Numbered from the stretch's first letter, positions 7,420 through 16,721 are shown. The stretch: 64,000 bases of DNA from Verrucomicrobiota bacterium (GCA_963205105.1 CAUJJW010000322.1:1-64000), one strand, 5' to 3'. Translations and numbers: made by a program. Notes: generated by a model not told the origin, from the letters alone.

Positions 7420-8838
7420 TTAAGTGTGTCCGCGTTCCAAATCCGTCGTTGGGTCGTCCTCGTTGACGCCCTCCGACTGCAAATTCAACCGTCGCATCCG
7501 ATAGCGCAGTGCGTGCCGACTGATGCCCAGGCACTCAGCGGTCCGCCCCACACTCCGGCACTTGTCCAAAGCGTTGATGATCAGTTTCTTTTCGTAATCG
7601 ATCAACGCCTCTTCCAAGGAACGAATCACAGCAGGCTCCGCCGTCGGCACGGTCAACCGGGCCTCCAGCGCGAAATCCGGCAGACTCTCCAGCCGAACCT
7701 CCCCCGCTGTTTCCAGAATCACAGCGCGCTCAATCGCGTTGCGCAACTCGCGGACATTACCCGGCCACGAGTGCCGGAGCAACGCCTGTTGGGCCAACCG
7801 CCCGATGCGCAGGTTCGGCTTGTTCAGCGACGGCCCGTACACCCGCAAAAAATGATCCGCAAGGTGCAGCACGTCGTCGCCTCGCTCCCGGAGCGGCGGC
7901 GGCCGAAACTGCACCACATTCAACCGATGGAACAGGTCCTCCCGAAAATCACCCTTCCGAATCAGTTCCACCACATCCCGATTGGTCGCCGCCACCAAAC
8001 GAACATCCACCCGCAGTTCGTCGTTGCCACCCACCCGGGTGAACGACCCATCTTCCAAAAAGCGTAACAGCTTGGCCTGCAAGGCCCGGCTCATGTCGCC
8101 GATTTCATCCAAAAAGACCGTCCCCCCGTCCGCCTCTTCCACCCGCCCCGCCTTCTGCCGCTGGGCCCCCGTAAATGCCCCCTTCTCATGGCCAAACAAC
8201 TCGCTCTCCAACAGGGCCTCTGGAATCGCCGCACAATTGATCCGGAGGTACGGCTCGGTCGCCCGCCGACTCAAACTGTGTAAACATCCGGCAATCAATT
8301 CCTTACCCGTCCCGCTCTCCCCAAGAATCAACACGGTGGCATTCGTCGGTGCCACGGTCTGGATCAACCCGCGCAGCTCCCGCATCCGCGGCGAGTCCCC
8401 GATCAACTGGTCCAACTGAAACCGCTGATGCTCCCTCGAGCGCAGCACGGTGTTCTCCCGCATCAGCCGATGCCGCTCCACACAGCGCCCCACCACGTGC
8501 AGCAGTTCCTCCGGCGCAAAGGGTTTGGCCAGATAGTCAAACGCCCCCGACTGAATCGCTTCCACCGCCAACCTCGGCGTCGCGAACGCCGTGATCATGA
8601 TCACCGGGAGACCGGCCCACCGTCGCCGCATTTCCCGCAGAAGCTCATAGCCGCTCATCCCTCCCAATCGCGCATCCGAAATCACCAGAAGCACTTCCTG
8701 CTCCCCAAGAAACCGCAGCGCATCCTCCGCCGACCCCACCGACGCCACCCCGTGGCCCTCCGACCTCAGGATCTGCTCCAACGAGGTCCGCATGTTGGGC
8801 TCGTCGTCGACGATTAAAATGGGTGGAAGGGTGGCCAT
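7420..8838 (-). CDS. Sigma-54-dependent response regulator, NtrC family
   Basis: 472 residues in the classic order. A receiver domain occupies 1-125 with acidic pocket DD (11-12), phosphorylation Asp55 (VISDARLGGMSGYE) and Lys106 (LAKPFAPEE). An AAA+ domain follows (about 145-375), with Walker A GESGTGKE (173-180), the sigma-54 contact loop GAFTGA (220-225), Walker B around VFLDEIGDM and the arginine-finger region. A Fis-type helix-turn-helix closes the chain (about 405-455, SVGRTAECLGISRHALRYRM). It should activate RpoN promoters when phosphorylated by the kinase encoded just upstream; the ATG overlaps the kinase stop. The downstream genes, a membrane protein and hpnD, may belong to the transcript, but no -24/-12 promoter was recognised, so the targets are unknown. 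Confidence 0.95.
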   Translation of the reverse strand: MATLPPILIVDDEPNMRTSLEQILRSEGHGVASVGSAEDALRFLGEQEVLLVISDARLGGMSGYELLREMRRRWAGLPVIMITAFATPRLAVEAIQSGAFDYLAKPFAPEELLHVVGRCVERHRLMRENTVLRSREHQRFQLDQLIGDSPRMRELRGLIQTVAPTNATVLILGESGTGKELIAGCLHSLSRRATEPYLRINCAAIPEALLESELFGHEKGAFTGAQRQKAGRVEEADGGTVFLDEIGDMSRALQAKLLRFLEDGSFTRVGGNDELRVDVRLVAATNRDVVELIRKGDFREDLFHRLNVVQFRPPPLRERGDDVLHLADHFLRVYGPSLNKPNLRIGRLAQQALLRHSWPGNVRELRNAIERAVILETAGEVRLESLPDFALEARLTVPTAEPAVIRSLEEALIDYEKKLIINALDKCRSVGRTAECLGISRHALRYRMRRLNLQSEGVNEDDPTTDLERGHT

Positions 8839-10211
8839 CAGCGTCCCAATTGCAGCCGGGTCCGTCCGGGAAAATGCAGCAGGAAACGGGTGCCCCGGCC
8901 CACCACGGATTCCACCTCAACCCGCCCCCCAAACATCTCGACGTTTTGTTTCACGATGGCCAGACCGAGACCCGTTCCGCCTGATTTCGTGGTGAAATAC
9001 GCCTCGAACACACGCTCCAAATGCGCCGCCGCTATCCCCGGCCCGTCATCCTGAACCTCGACTTCCACTCCAAAATCGCCCCCGTACCGGGCTCTTAGCC
9101 AGATCGTGCCCCGCCCGGCCATCGCATCCCGGGCATTCTTCAGCAGGTTGTCGAAGATCTCCCCCAACCCCCGCCGGCTGAACATCAGCACGGGCAACGG
9201 CGGTATAAACTCGCGTCGGATGCTTGTCGAAAAGGGCGCGCCACTCGGAAACACCCGGGCAATCGAAGCCTCCAACTCCTCCACCACATCCAGACGTTCC
9301 ACCCTTCCCTCCGCCAATTCCGCAAAGCCGATCAGTTCGGTGATGATACGGTCCGATCGGTGCACTTCCTCCCGGATCACCTGCAATTGTCGGATCGCTT
9401 CCGGATCGCCCAGTCCCTGGACCGCCCGCTGCAGCGAAAACGCCGAGTTGTTGATGATACCCAAGGGATTCTTGATCTGGTGCGCCACCTCCGCCGCCAG
9501 CCTCCCCGCCGTCCGCATCTGCCCCTGCCTCAACGCGAATTCCTCCGCTTCCGTCAACCGTTGCCGCTCGCGGTCCAACAACACTTGCAGCCCGTAGCAG
9601 ATCGCCCCAAGCAACAGCAGCAGGCAAATCCGCAACAGAAACGGCTCCGCCGCCCGCAGAATCTCCGTCTGGTCGTCCAGTTGCAGGATGTAGAGGTCCA
9701 AAACGCCCGCCGACACGTAACTCAGCACCAGAAGCAGGTTCAGCGCGATCTGCAATGGAGCCACCGGCATGCTCAGCGCGTTGCGCACCACCAGCACCGG
9801 AAAAACCCAGAACAGAATGCTGTCGAAGCCCTCCGACAACAGCGTCAGCGCCGCAAAAAACATCGCGTCCAACAACGCCGCGGTGAACACCACCCACTGC
9901 AGCACCTTCAGCGGGATTGAGCGGAACACCCAGATCGGCACCGCCAGAAACGCACTCGCCATGGCATACGCCACATACACCTGCTGCAAGGACCGAAACC
10001 CTTCCAGCATGACTTCGCTCGTGTTCGCCAACGCCTCGACGTTCAGCGAATAAAACAGGAAGACCCCCACGATGCCGAGCACCGCACCCTTCACCGCCAA
10101 CGCCACATCCCGCTCCACCGCCCGGATCCGGCCCAGCGCCTGAGCAAGGTCCGGCTCCGGCGCCGCCAACACCCGCCAGATCCATTTCAGACGCTCAAGC
10201 AATGTCCGCAT
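8838..10211 (-). CDS. Membrane sensor histidine kinase (NtrB/ZraS-like)
   Basis: 457 residues. The N-terminal half holds about six transmembrane helices (between residues 35 and 212) with no large periplasmic sensor loop, which suggests sensing in or at the membrane. A short linker leads to the dimerisation domain, with phospho-acceptor His244 in EVAHQIKNPLGIINN. The catalytic HATPase domain (about 330-455) has the N box (FDNLLKNARDAM), G1 (VQDDGPGI) and G2 (GGTGLGLAIV). It would phosphorylate the NtrC-type regulator that it overlaps by one base. ATG at 10211 (MRTLLERLKW) was preferred over an upstream TTG at 10253, which adds 14 residues of no recognisable character. The signal is unknown. 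Confidence 0.93.
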   Translation of the reverse strand: MRTLLERLKWIWRVLAAPEPDLAQALGRIRAVERDVALAVKGAVLGIVGVFLFYSLNVEALANTSEVMLEGFRSLQQVYVAYAMASAFLAVPIWVFRSIPLKVLQWVVFTAALLDAMFFAALTLLSEGFDSILFWVFPVLVVRNALSMPVAPLQIALNLLLVLSYVSAGVLDLYILQLDDQTEILRAAEPFLLRICLLLLLGAICYGLQVLLDRERQRLTEAEEFALRQGQMRTAGRLAAEVAHQIKNPLGIINNSAFSLQRAVQGLGDPEAIRQLQVIREEVHRSDRIITELIGFAELAEGRVERLDVVEELEASIARVFPSGAPFSTSIRREFIPPLPVLMFSRRGLGEIFDNLLKNARDAMAGRGTIWLRARYGGDFGVEVEVQDDGPGIAAAHLERVFEAYFTTKSGGTGLGLAIVKQNVEMFGGRVEVESVVGRGTRFLLHFPGRTRLQLGR

Positions 10212-10271
10212 GGCCTCGCACTCCACCCTGACAGCCCGCGCGGCTCCGGGCAAATCCCGCGTTCCTCCATC

Positions 10272-10835
10272 TCAACCCTGCGCACCCGTCCCCCGCGCCC
10301 GCATGAGGTCCGTGACTCCCGCCACGATCGCCTCGACATCCAGAAGTCGCCCCACCCCCTCGTACCCACACGAAAGCAATCCCTCCGCAGGCCCCAAAAT
10401 CATCACACCGCGCGATTTCAGCACTTCCACATTCGCCTGGGTCGCCGCATGCCCCCACATCTTCCCGTTCATCGCCGGCGCCACCACCGTCCGCGCCGAC
10501 GGGTTCAACGCCAACGCCACACAGCTCAGCGCATCGTCCGCCAGTCCATGGGCCATCTTCGCCAGCGTGTTGGCCGTCGCCGGAGCCACCAGCAGAAGAT
10601 CGGCCTCATCGGCCAGGGTGATGTGCGTCGGTTTCCAACCCTCCTCCTCGTCGTAGAGATCCGTCACCACCGGCCTCCGTGACAGCGTCTTGAACGGGAG
10701 CGGCGTCACAAAACGTTGCGCATCCGCGGTCAACACCACGTTGACCACGTGTCCCAGCTTCACCAACTGACTCGCCAGGTCGATCGCCTTGTGCGCCGCG
10801 ATCGAACCCGTCACCCCCAGCACAATGTTTGCCAT
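10272..10835 (-). CDS. coaC: Phosphopantothenoylcysteine decarboxylase (flavoprotein)
   Basis: 187 residues of an FMN-dependent HFCD-family flavoprotein. The N-terminal Rossmann-like start is VLGVTGSIAAHKAIDL, the substrate motif is PAMNGKMW (canonical PAMN), and the clamp motif is SCGYEGVGRL (canonical xCGYEGxGRL, whose Cys protonates the product). It converts phosphopantothenoylcysteine to 4'-phosphopantetheine in CoA synthesis. Most bacteria fuse this domain to CoaB; here the protein ends after the CoaC domain, so CoaB must be separate. ATG at 10835 was chosen because the family begins there and GAGGAC lies about 7 bases upstream; in-frame sequence further upstream reads through a repeat and is not protein-like. 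gmk and yicC precede it on the same strand, a common grouping. Confidence 0.9.
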   Translation of the reverse strand: MANIVLGVTGSIAAHKAIDLASQLVKLGHVVNVVLTADAQRFVTPLPFKTLSRRPVVTDLYDEEEGWKPTHITLADEADLLLVAPATANTLAKMAHGLADDALSCVALALNPSARTVVAPAMNGKMWGHAATQANVEVLKSRGVMILGPAEGLLSCGYEGVGRLLDVEAIVAGVTDLMRARGTGAQG

Positions 10836-10876
10836 AGCCTCGTCCTCAGCACTTCCCATGCACAATGCCCGGTAGC

Positions 10877-10920
10877 GGCGGGCGTCCCGCCTGCCGTAGA
10901 GAGGGGGCGTCCCGCCCCCC
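10877..10920. repeat. Pair of GC-rich palindromic repeats between gmk and coaC
   Basis: Two adjacent, partly self-complementary units share the core GGCGTCCCGCC. The first is at 10877-10891, the second at 10903-10920, with 11 bases between them. Each can form a short hairpin of complementary G and C runs around a 3-4 base loop. They sit in the 115-base gap between gmk and coaC. I see no further copies in intergenic DNA of this window. They may be a dispersed genomic repeat unit or act on transcript stability. Confidence 0.55.
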
Positions 10921-10950
10921 GGAATCCCCGGGTCATGAATCGTGACCCGT

Positions 10951-11589
10951 TCATCGCTGAACAGGAAGCTCTCCAACAGCCAGCATCCGATGGGTCCGCA
11001 TCCGTTCCACCGACAAAATCCGCTGCATCGACGCCAGATCCTCCTCCCGCGTCCCGCTGAGCAGCAGGTACTGAAACTGCCGCCAGTGCCCCATCTCTTC
11101 GCGGGAGAAGGCCAATCGCCGTGCCACCACCGCATCCGAATCCTCGTTCCTTCCCCGCAGACGACGTTCCAGTTCCTCCACCGACGCCGGCATGATGAAC
11201 ACCGACACCAGAGCCCGCCCAAGCACCTCATCCTTCATCGCCACGGACCGGATCGTGTCCGCCCCTTGGACGTCCACGCTCAGCACGACATCCACACCCG
11301 CCCCCAGACGGTCCAGAACCGACGACTTCAACGTGCCGTACCGGTTGCCGTACACTTCTGCGTGCTCCAGAAAATCACCCGCCGACACCCGCCGTTCGAA
11401 CTCGCTGCGCTCGAAGAAATGATAGTCCACCCCGTCCTGTTCCCCGCCCCGCGGCGGCCTGGTCGTGCAGGTCACGACCCGCTCCATGCCGGGCGTCGAC
11501 GCCAGCAACCCGCAAGCAAGCGTCGTCTTGCCAGCTCCCGAAGGGGCGCTGATCAACACCAACAGCGGTGAGGTTCGGAAAGTGTCCAT
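10951..11589 (-). CDS. gmk: Guanylate kinase
   Basis: 212 residues. The P-loop is SAPSGAGKTT (about 14-23), followed by the GMP-binding region (TCTTRPPRGGEQDGVDYHF with catalytic Arg and Tyr), EVYGNRYGT, and the lid and C-terminal features of the family (SVDVQGADTIR, VFIMPASVEELERRL). It phosphorylates GMP or dGMP to the diphosphate with ATP in the cytoplasm. The ATG at 11589 is 5 bases after the yicC stop. The length matches the usual 200-210 residues. Order yicC-gmk-coaC is frequently conserved in bacteria, often with rpoZ, which is not seen here. Confidence 0.96.
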   Translation of the reverse strand: MDTFRTSPLLVLISAPSGAGKTTLACGLLASTPGMERVVTCTTRPPRGGEQDGVDYHFFERSEFERRVSAGDFLEHAEVYGNRYGTLKSSVLDRLGAGVDVVLSVDVQGADTIRSVAMKDEVLGRALVSVFIMPASVEELERRLRGRNEDSDAVVARRLAFSREEMGHWRQFQYLLLSGTREEDLASMQRILSVERMRTHRMLAVGELPVQR

Positions 11590-11594
11590 GCCGC

Positions 11595-12476
11595 CTACTC
11601 CAGGTTCTGAGATTGTTCACGAATCCGCTCCAATTCCGCCTTCAGCGTCACCACCTCCCGGGCAATCGCCGCATCGTTGGCCTTGGAACCAATCGTGTTG
11701 ATCTCCCGGTTCAGTTCCTGAGCCAGGAAATCCAGCGTCCGCCCCACCGGTTCGGTGCTGACCAGGCATTGTTCGAATTGAACAAAGTGGCTCTCCAAAC
11801 GGGTGAGTTCCTCGGTGATGTCGGATCGATCCGCGAACAGCGCAACCTCCTTCAGCAATCGCTCACCGTCCTCCGCGTTCCAGACGATGCCCGTCGCCGC
11901 GATCCTGTCCTGCAATTGCCGTCGATAGTGCTCCGCCACCAGCGGGGCCCGTTCCCGCACCGCCACCGCCGCCCGCCGCATCACGCCCAGGCGCATCGAC
12001 AAATCCTCCGCCAAATGGGCGCCTTCCTTCTCGCGCATCTGAATCAACTGCTTCAACGCCGTCGCCAATGCCTCCGACAGCGCCGGCCAGTACGCTTCGG
12101 CATCCGGCACGTCCTCCTCGGACTCCAAAACCCCGGGAGCTCGCAGCACCACTTCCAGGGTCGGGCGCCCTTCCAAACCCAGTTCCGCACCGATCAGGGC
12201 AAACTCCCGGGCGTAGGCCGCCGCCAACACGCGGTTCACCCGCACCGCCTGAGCCCGCCGGTCGTCCCCCGCGTGCAACGTCACCCGCACACTCACCCGA
12301 CCCCGCGACAACCGCCGGTTCAGCTCATCCCGGATGCGCGCTTCCAGGACATCCAGATCCCGGGGTAAATTCACCGAAATCTCGCTCTGACGCCGATTCA
12401 CCGAGCTCAGTTCCACCGTGATCTTGCATCCGTCGTGCGACATCTCACCGCACCCGTATCCGGTCATGGACCTCAT
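11595..12476 (-). CDS. yicC: YicC-family endoribonuclease
   Basis: 293 residues, the normal family length. It starts with the diagnostic MRSMTGYG, then NRRQSEISVNLPRDL and ISRGRV-like SRGRVSVRVTLHAG, and ends with the conserved C-terminal domain (LDFLAQELNREINTIGSKAND, then VTLKAELERIREQ). E. coli YicC has been described as an endoribonuclease involved in degrading the small RNA RyhB; the physiological role elsewhere is open. ATG at 12476 was chosen because the family invariably begins MxxMTG(Y/F)G; an in-frame start at 12506 adds 10 residues. The gene diverges from the lipoprotein gene at 12600, so the 123 bases between them must hold both promoters. Confidence 0.92.
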   Translation of the reverse strand: MRSMTGYGCGEMSHDGCKITVELSSVNRRQSEISVNLPRDLDVLEARIRDELNRRLSRGRVSVRVTLHAGDDRRAQAVRVNRVLAAAYAREFALIGAELGLEGRPTLEVVLRAPGVLESEEDVPDAEAYWPALSEALATALKQLIQMREKEGAHLAEDLSMRLGVMRRAAVAVRERAPLVAEHYRRQLQDRIAATGIVWNAEDGERLLKEVALFADRSDITEELTRLESHFVQFEQCLVSTEPVGRTLDFLAQELNREINTIGSKANDAAIAREVVTLKAELERIREQSQNLE

Positions 12477-12599
12477 TCGTCGGGCCGGGATATCGGGAAG
12501 ACCCACGCGAAGCCAACCCTTTTTGCGACTCGTTTTCAGCCGCCCCCTCCCCGCATCGGTCCGCTTGGCACCCAGCCGCCCCTTCCCTACCTTCTCCGC

Positions 12600-15500
12600 A
12601 TGTCTCCATGGGTCCGACCGCCAGCACGCCGGCTAGGCGCCTCGATCATCGCTCGATTCACGGCCGCCTTCATGGCTTTCGGCCTCGTCCTGCCCTGGCT
12701 CACGGGCTGCGGACCCAAGAATCCCCCGTCGTCCCCCACCGCAGCCGAGAGCACGGAGGACACCTTCCAGCGGTTGTCCGTCCAGGGCCGAAGTTTCTAC
12801 GACTCCAACGAGGCCGCCAAAGCCGCCGAGGTGTTCCGTCAGGCCTCGGCCCTCCAACCCACCCACCCCGACGCCCTCCAAAACCTGGCCAACGCCCTCC
12901 TGCGCGCCAACGACCCGGTGGGTGCCGCCGAAAAAGCCCAGGAACTGCTCCGCCTCAACCAAACCCTCGGCGCCGCACATTTCATCCTCGGCGCCGCCTT
13001 CCTCCGCCAAGGCAAGGCCGAAGAGGCCATTCAGATGCTCCAAATCGCCAAGGACTTCGACCGCACGATCAATGCCGTCAGTTACCTGCTCGGACGCGCT
13101 CATCTCGACACCGGCCACTTCGAGGAAGCCGCCGCCCTGTTCGAAGAGGTCACCCAGTTCGAAACCAACCACCCCTCCGCGTTTTACAACCTGAGCCAAA
13201 CCCTCACCCGGCTCGGCCGCTCCGAGGAAGCCACCACCGCTCTCAACACCCATCGCACCCTGCTCAACCAACGCGGCGGCGCCTCCGTCGACCAGGGCGT
13301 CGTCGAACGCTGCATCTACACTGAAATCCAGGTTCCCTTCCGCCTCGAACAGCCCACACCTCAAGGCATCGCCGTCACCTTCACCGATGCCACCGCCACC
13401 TTCCTGGGAGCTGATGCCACCCGCTTCGCCGGCCCACTCGCGGTCATCGATATCCATCACAACGGTTCCAACGACCTCTTCGTCCGTGACGGCACCAACC
13501 AATTCCGACTCCTTCTCAACGACGGCGGCCAGCTCAAGCCCGGCCCCAACCCCGTCACCGTTTCGCCCACCAACCGCTTCACCAAGGTGCTCGTCGGGGA
13601 TCTGAATCGGGACCGGTACGAGGACATCGTCCTGCTGGGTGATCGAGGTCTTCACGCCTTCCGCCTGGCCACCAACGGCGTCATGACCGACTCCACCGCG
13701 TTCTCCAATCTGAGGAACCAACCGGCAGAGGACGGACTGCTCATCGATGTCGATTTTGCCGGCAACCTGGATCTCGTGCTCGTCACGCCCTCCAACCGAG
13801 TGCTCCGGCTCCTCCGCAATCTCGGCAACATGTACTTCACCAACGCCACCGACGTTTCCGGGTTCACCCCCGATCTCGCCGGCGTCCAAGCGATCGTTGC
13901 CGACGACTGGAATGGCGATGAGTTGAATGATTTTCTCGTCGCCCGCCCCTCCCAGCCTCCCCTCCTGCTGGCGAAACAGCGCGGAGGCCCGGTGACCAAC
14001 GCCCCACCCGCCGTCCCCTGGCCCGCATCCAGCGTCTTCGCCATCGGCGATCTCAACAACGATCTGCGCAACGATCTGCTGCTTGCGGATGCGCAACAAA
14101 TCACCGTCGTGCTCAGCGGCTTCGCTCAGCGCCCCACCATCCCCCTCAACGGAACCGAGGTTAAGGCTCTGTCACTGGTCGACTACGACAACGATGGTTG
14201 GCTCGACATCCTGGCCACCACCGCCTCCGGTCTCAGGTCCTGGCGCAACGCAGGCCAGGCCGGCTTCCTCGATACCACCTCCTCACTCGGTCTCGACAAG
14301 CTCCCCACCGGCGTCGTGTCGTCATTGGCCTGCGCCGACTTCGACAACGACGGCGACACCGACCTCGCGGCGTCCATCGAGGGCCAGGGCCTTCGCATCT
14401 TTCGCAACGAGGGAGGCGACCGACACCAGCAGCTCAAACTCCGACTGCTCGGCACCCGCTCCAACGCCAGCGGACTCGGATTGCGCATCGAAATTGTCGC
14501 CGGCAACTGGCGGGCCCTTCGAACCGTTCACCAACTGCCCATCGAAATCGGCGTCGGCAACCGCACGAAGATCGACACCCTCAATGTGCGCTGGTTCGAC
14601 ACCATGAGCACCGACGTCGACACCCCCGTCCAACCCCGGCAACAGATCGCCATGGTCGAACTGGTCCGCCCCACCGGATCGTGCCCCTACTTGTACCGGT
14701 GGAACGGCAAGGAGTTCACCTTCGTCACCGACCTCCTCGGCGCCGCTCCCATCGGCCTGCCCGTCGCCGAAGGCCATTATATCGAGGCCGACCCCGACGA
14801 AATCGTTCGGATTGGCGGCGAGGCGGACTTCCCCCCCCGCGACGGCCGTTTCGTTCTCCAGATCACCGAGGAATTGCGCGAGGTGCTCTACCTCGACCAG
14901 GCCGAACTGCTGATCGTGGATCATCCACCCGGCACGGAAGTCGTTTCCACCGACAAACTTGTCCCCGGACGCCCCTTCCCTCCCACGGGTTGGATCACCC
15001 TCCGCCATTCCCGGCCCGCCTCGCACGCCGTCAACCTCGCGGGAACCGACGTCACCGAGGCCCTGCGGTCCACCGACCAGTCCATGGTTTCCCCCACCGA
15101 ACTGCGTTCCCCACAACAACGCGGCCACGCCTTCCAGCATGGCGTCGTGCTGGATTTTGGCCCGATCTCCACCAAGGCGCCCAACGTTCTCATCCTCGAG
15201 GGCTGGCTTCGTTTCGGCGGCGGAATGGCCAACATCGCCGCGAGTCGCGACCCTGATATCCCGTTCCCCTTCCCCACCCTGGAAGCTGAAGTCGAGGGCG
15301 CATGGCTGTCGATCGACGTCACCGTTGGCGCACCCTGCGGCAAGACCAAGACCATCCTCGTGGACCTCGAAAACAAATTGCCCGAGGGCACGCGCCGGCT
15401 TCGTCTGAAAGCCGGCTTCGAGATTCATTGGGACCGAATCGCCCTCGCCGAGAAGGCCGGCGAATCGGAAACCCTCGTTCAGCGGCTGTCACCGTCGTCC

Positions 15501-15980
15501 ACCGACCTCCACTGGCGGGGTTACTCGGAATTCAAGGACCTTCCCTGGAGCCAGCCGCTGACCCCCGACTACGCTCGGGTCCAATCGTGGCCGGATTGGC
15601 GGATTACCCCCAGCGGTTGGTGCACCCGCTATGGGCCGATCGATCAACTGGTCGCAGCCCGGGATGGCGGGCTGGCTCTGTTGAATGGCGGCGATGAACT
15701 CACCCTGGAGTTTGCCGCGGACGGCATCCGCCCAAAACAGTCGTCCTCCACCCGGACCTTCTTCCTCTTCTCTGTGGGTTGGGACAAGGACGCCGATTTC
15801 CACGTCGTACAGGGCAACCGGGTTGAGCCGCTGCCCTGGGAAGGAATGGACGATCAACGCTACGGCCGGGAACCCCGCCCCCATCACCCAGGCGACATCC
15901 TGCACTCGCGCTTCAACACCCGCTGGGTCGGCCCCATGGCCCAGATTCGGAAGCCAACCGCCTCGGAAACCTTGCGCTAA
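12600..15980 (+). CDS. Large TPR and FG-GAP/VCBS-repeat lipoprotein (CRTAC1/ASPIC-like)
   Basis: 1126 residues. The N-terminus is a lipoprotein signal ending in LTGC (Cys37). Residues about 55-245 are tetratricopeptide repeats (for example ALQPTHPDALQNLANALLRA). Residues about 265-600 are FG-GAP/VCBS beta-propeller units with Ca-binding type DxNxDG motifs (DLNRDRYEDIV, DDWNGDELNDFLV, DYDNDGWLDIL, DFDNDGDTDLA), followed by an ASPIC/UnbV-like region. The last 430 residues are a large exported region starting PYLYRWNGKEFTFVTDLLG that I recognise only as typical of similar proteins. It should sit on an outer-membrane or periplasmic face and bind proteins or polysaccharide. ATG at 12600 was chosen because it gives the lipobox; earlier in-frame ATGs lack a signal. 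Function unknown. Confidence 0.85.
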   Translation: MSPWVRPPARRLGASIIARFTAAFMAFGLVLPWLTGCGPKNPPSSPTAAESTEDTFQRLSVQGRSFYDSNEAAKAAEVFRQASALQPTHPDALQNLANALLRANDPVGAAEKAQELLRLNQTLGAAHFILGAAFLRQGKAEEAIQMLQIAKDFDRTINAVSYLLGRAHLDTGHFEEAAALFEEVTQFETNHPSAFYNLSQTLTRLGRSEEATTALNTHRTLLNQRGGASVDQGVVERCIYTEIQVPFRLEQPTPQGIAVTFTDATATFLGADATRFAGPLAVIDIHHNGSNDLFVRDGTNQFRLLLNDGGQLKPGPNPVTVSPTNRFTKVLVGDLNRDRYEDIVLLGDRGLHAFRLATNGVMTDSTAFSNLRNQPAEDGLLIDVDFAGNLDLVLVTPSNRVLRLLRNLGNMYFTNATDVSGFTPDLAGVQAIVADDWNGDELNDFLVARPSQPPLLLAKQRGGPVTNAPPAVPWPASSVFAIGDLNNDLRNDLLLADAQQITVVLSGFAQRPTIPLNGTEVKALSLVDYDNDGWLDILATTASGLRSWRNAGQAGFLDTTSSLGLDKLPTGVVSSLACADFDNDGDTDLAASIEGQGLRIFRNEGGDRHQQLKLRLLGTRSNASGLGLRIEIVAGNWRALRTVHQLPIEIGVGNRTKIDTLNVRWFDTMSTDVDTPVQPRQQIAMVELVRPTGSCPYLYRWNGKEFTFVTDLLGAAPIGLPVAEGHYIEADPDEIVRIGGEADFPPRDGRFVLQITEELREVLYLDQAELLIVDHPPGTEVVSTDKLVPGRPFPPTGWITLRHSRPASHAVNLAGTDVTEALRSTDQSMVSPTELRSPQQRGHAFQHGVVLDFGPISTKAPNVLILEGWLRFGGGMANIAASRDPDIPFPFPTLEAEVEGAWLSIDVTVGAPCGKTKTILVDLENKLPEGTRRLRLKAGFEIHWDRIALAEKAGESETLVQRLSPSSTDLHWRGYSEFKDLPWSQPLTPDYARVQSWPDWRITPSGWCTRYGPIDQLVAARDGGLALLNGGDELTLEFAADGIRPKQSSSTRTFFLFSVGWDKDADFHVVQGNRVEPLPWEGMDDQRYGREPRPHHPGDILHSRFNTRWVGPMAQIRKPTASETLR

Positions 15981-16016
15981 GCCGATCTCGCCGGGCTTCG
16001 ATCCGCGGCACCCGCC

Positions 16017-16721
16017 TCACCACCATTTGAAGTTGGGATCGGGCGCCGGCGACCAGATCCAGGGCTCCATGATCTTTCGCTCGGGGAACAGGTAGTATTC
16101 CACGTGCCCATCGCCAAACAGCATGTTGAACCGGCTCTTGCCTTTGTCGTTGTGCCAGATGCTACGGCGGTCGGTGTTGCCGCGGTTCGCATGCCACGGC
16201 CAGTCGCCCTGAATGATCTTGTTGGCCGGGCTTCGCCCGATTTCCGTCGTCTTGATCGGCGTCGCCTCAGGGGTCCCACGCGCGGCGCGGCTGTCACCGG
16301 TCACGTGCTTGACTCGAAACGCATCCACCGCCCAGTTCACCAGATAGCTGTTGCCATACTGATAGTAGCAGTTCGTGCGGGCCACGGTGTTCCGGAAAAT
16401 GTCGCCCTTGTCCGCCGGACAGTGAAAAACCTCCATGGCCAGCGTGTAGCGGTTGAGCGGACGGTTCGTCGCAGCCACGAACACGTCGTACGTCCCGTTC
16501 TTCCCCCCGGTCGAGGCCCAGTCCGGATGCACGGGAAAGGTTTCGTTGTTGTCATCGGCGTACATCGCGAACGCCAATCCGATCTGGCGCTCGTTGCTCG
16601 CACACTTCACCTGGTTCGCCTTGATCTTGGCCCGGGCCAGGGCCGGAAGGAGCATGCTGGCCAAAATCGCGATGATCGCGATAACCACAAGCAATTCGAT
16701 CAACGTGAAGGCACGCTTCAT
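16017..16721 (-). CDS. Type II secretion/type IV prepilin-like protein
   Basis: 234 residues. [20 protein letters not shown] is a class III prepilin signal: a short basic leader, cleavage before Phe by a prepilin peptidase, Glu at position 5 of the mature protein, and a hydrophobic helix. The remainder ([29 protein letters not shown]) is the soluble head typical of the very abundant prepilin-like proteins of Verrucomicrobiota, Planctomycetota and Lentisphaerota. The product would be a pseudopilin-like subunit in the inner membrane or a fibre. An alternative start at 16742 adds 7 residues to the leader; the shorter start matches the usual form. It diverges from the MFS gene with only short intergenic space. 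No assembly genes lie next to it. Confidence 0.85.
   Translation of the reverse strand: MKRAFTLIELLVVIAIIAILASMLLPALARAKIKANQVKCASNERQIGLAFAMYADDNNETFPVHPDWASTGGKNGTYDVFVAATNRPLNRYTLAMEVFHCPADKGDIFRNTVARTNCYYQYGNSYLVNWAVDAFRVKHVTGDSRAARGTPEATPIKTTEIGRSPANKIIQGDWPWHANRGNTDRRSIWHNDKGKSRFNMLFGDGHVEYYLFPERKIMEPWIWSPAPDPNFKWW

Noticed and set aside
6169-8067. 632-codon open frame on the + strand
   Set aside because: It runs opposite to hpnD and the NtrC-type regulator, both certain from their motifs. Its translation has no domain-like pattern. High GC content makes such antisense frames long.
12540-12600. TGGCAC near 12566 as a sigma-54 promoter for the TPR lipoprotein
   Set aside because: No GC dinucleotide pattern (TTGC) at the -12 position follows at the required spacing.
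11595-14099. Long minus-strand frame opposite the TPR/FG-GAP gene (12633-14099)
   Set aside because: The frame is Gly/Glu/Val-rich shadow sequence of the certain lipoprotein gene on the + strand.
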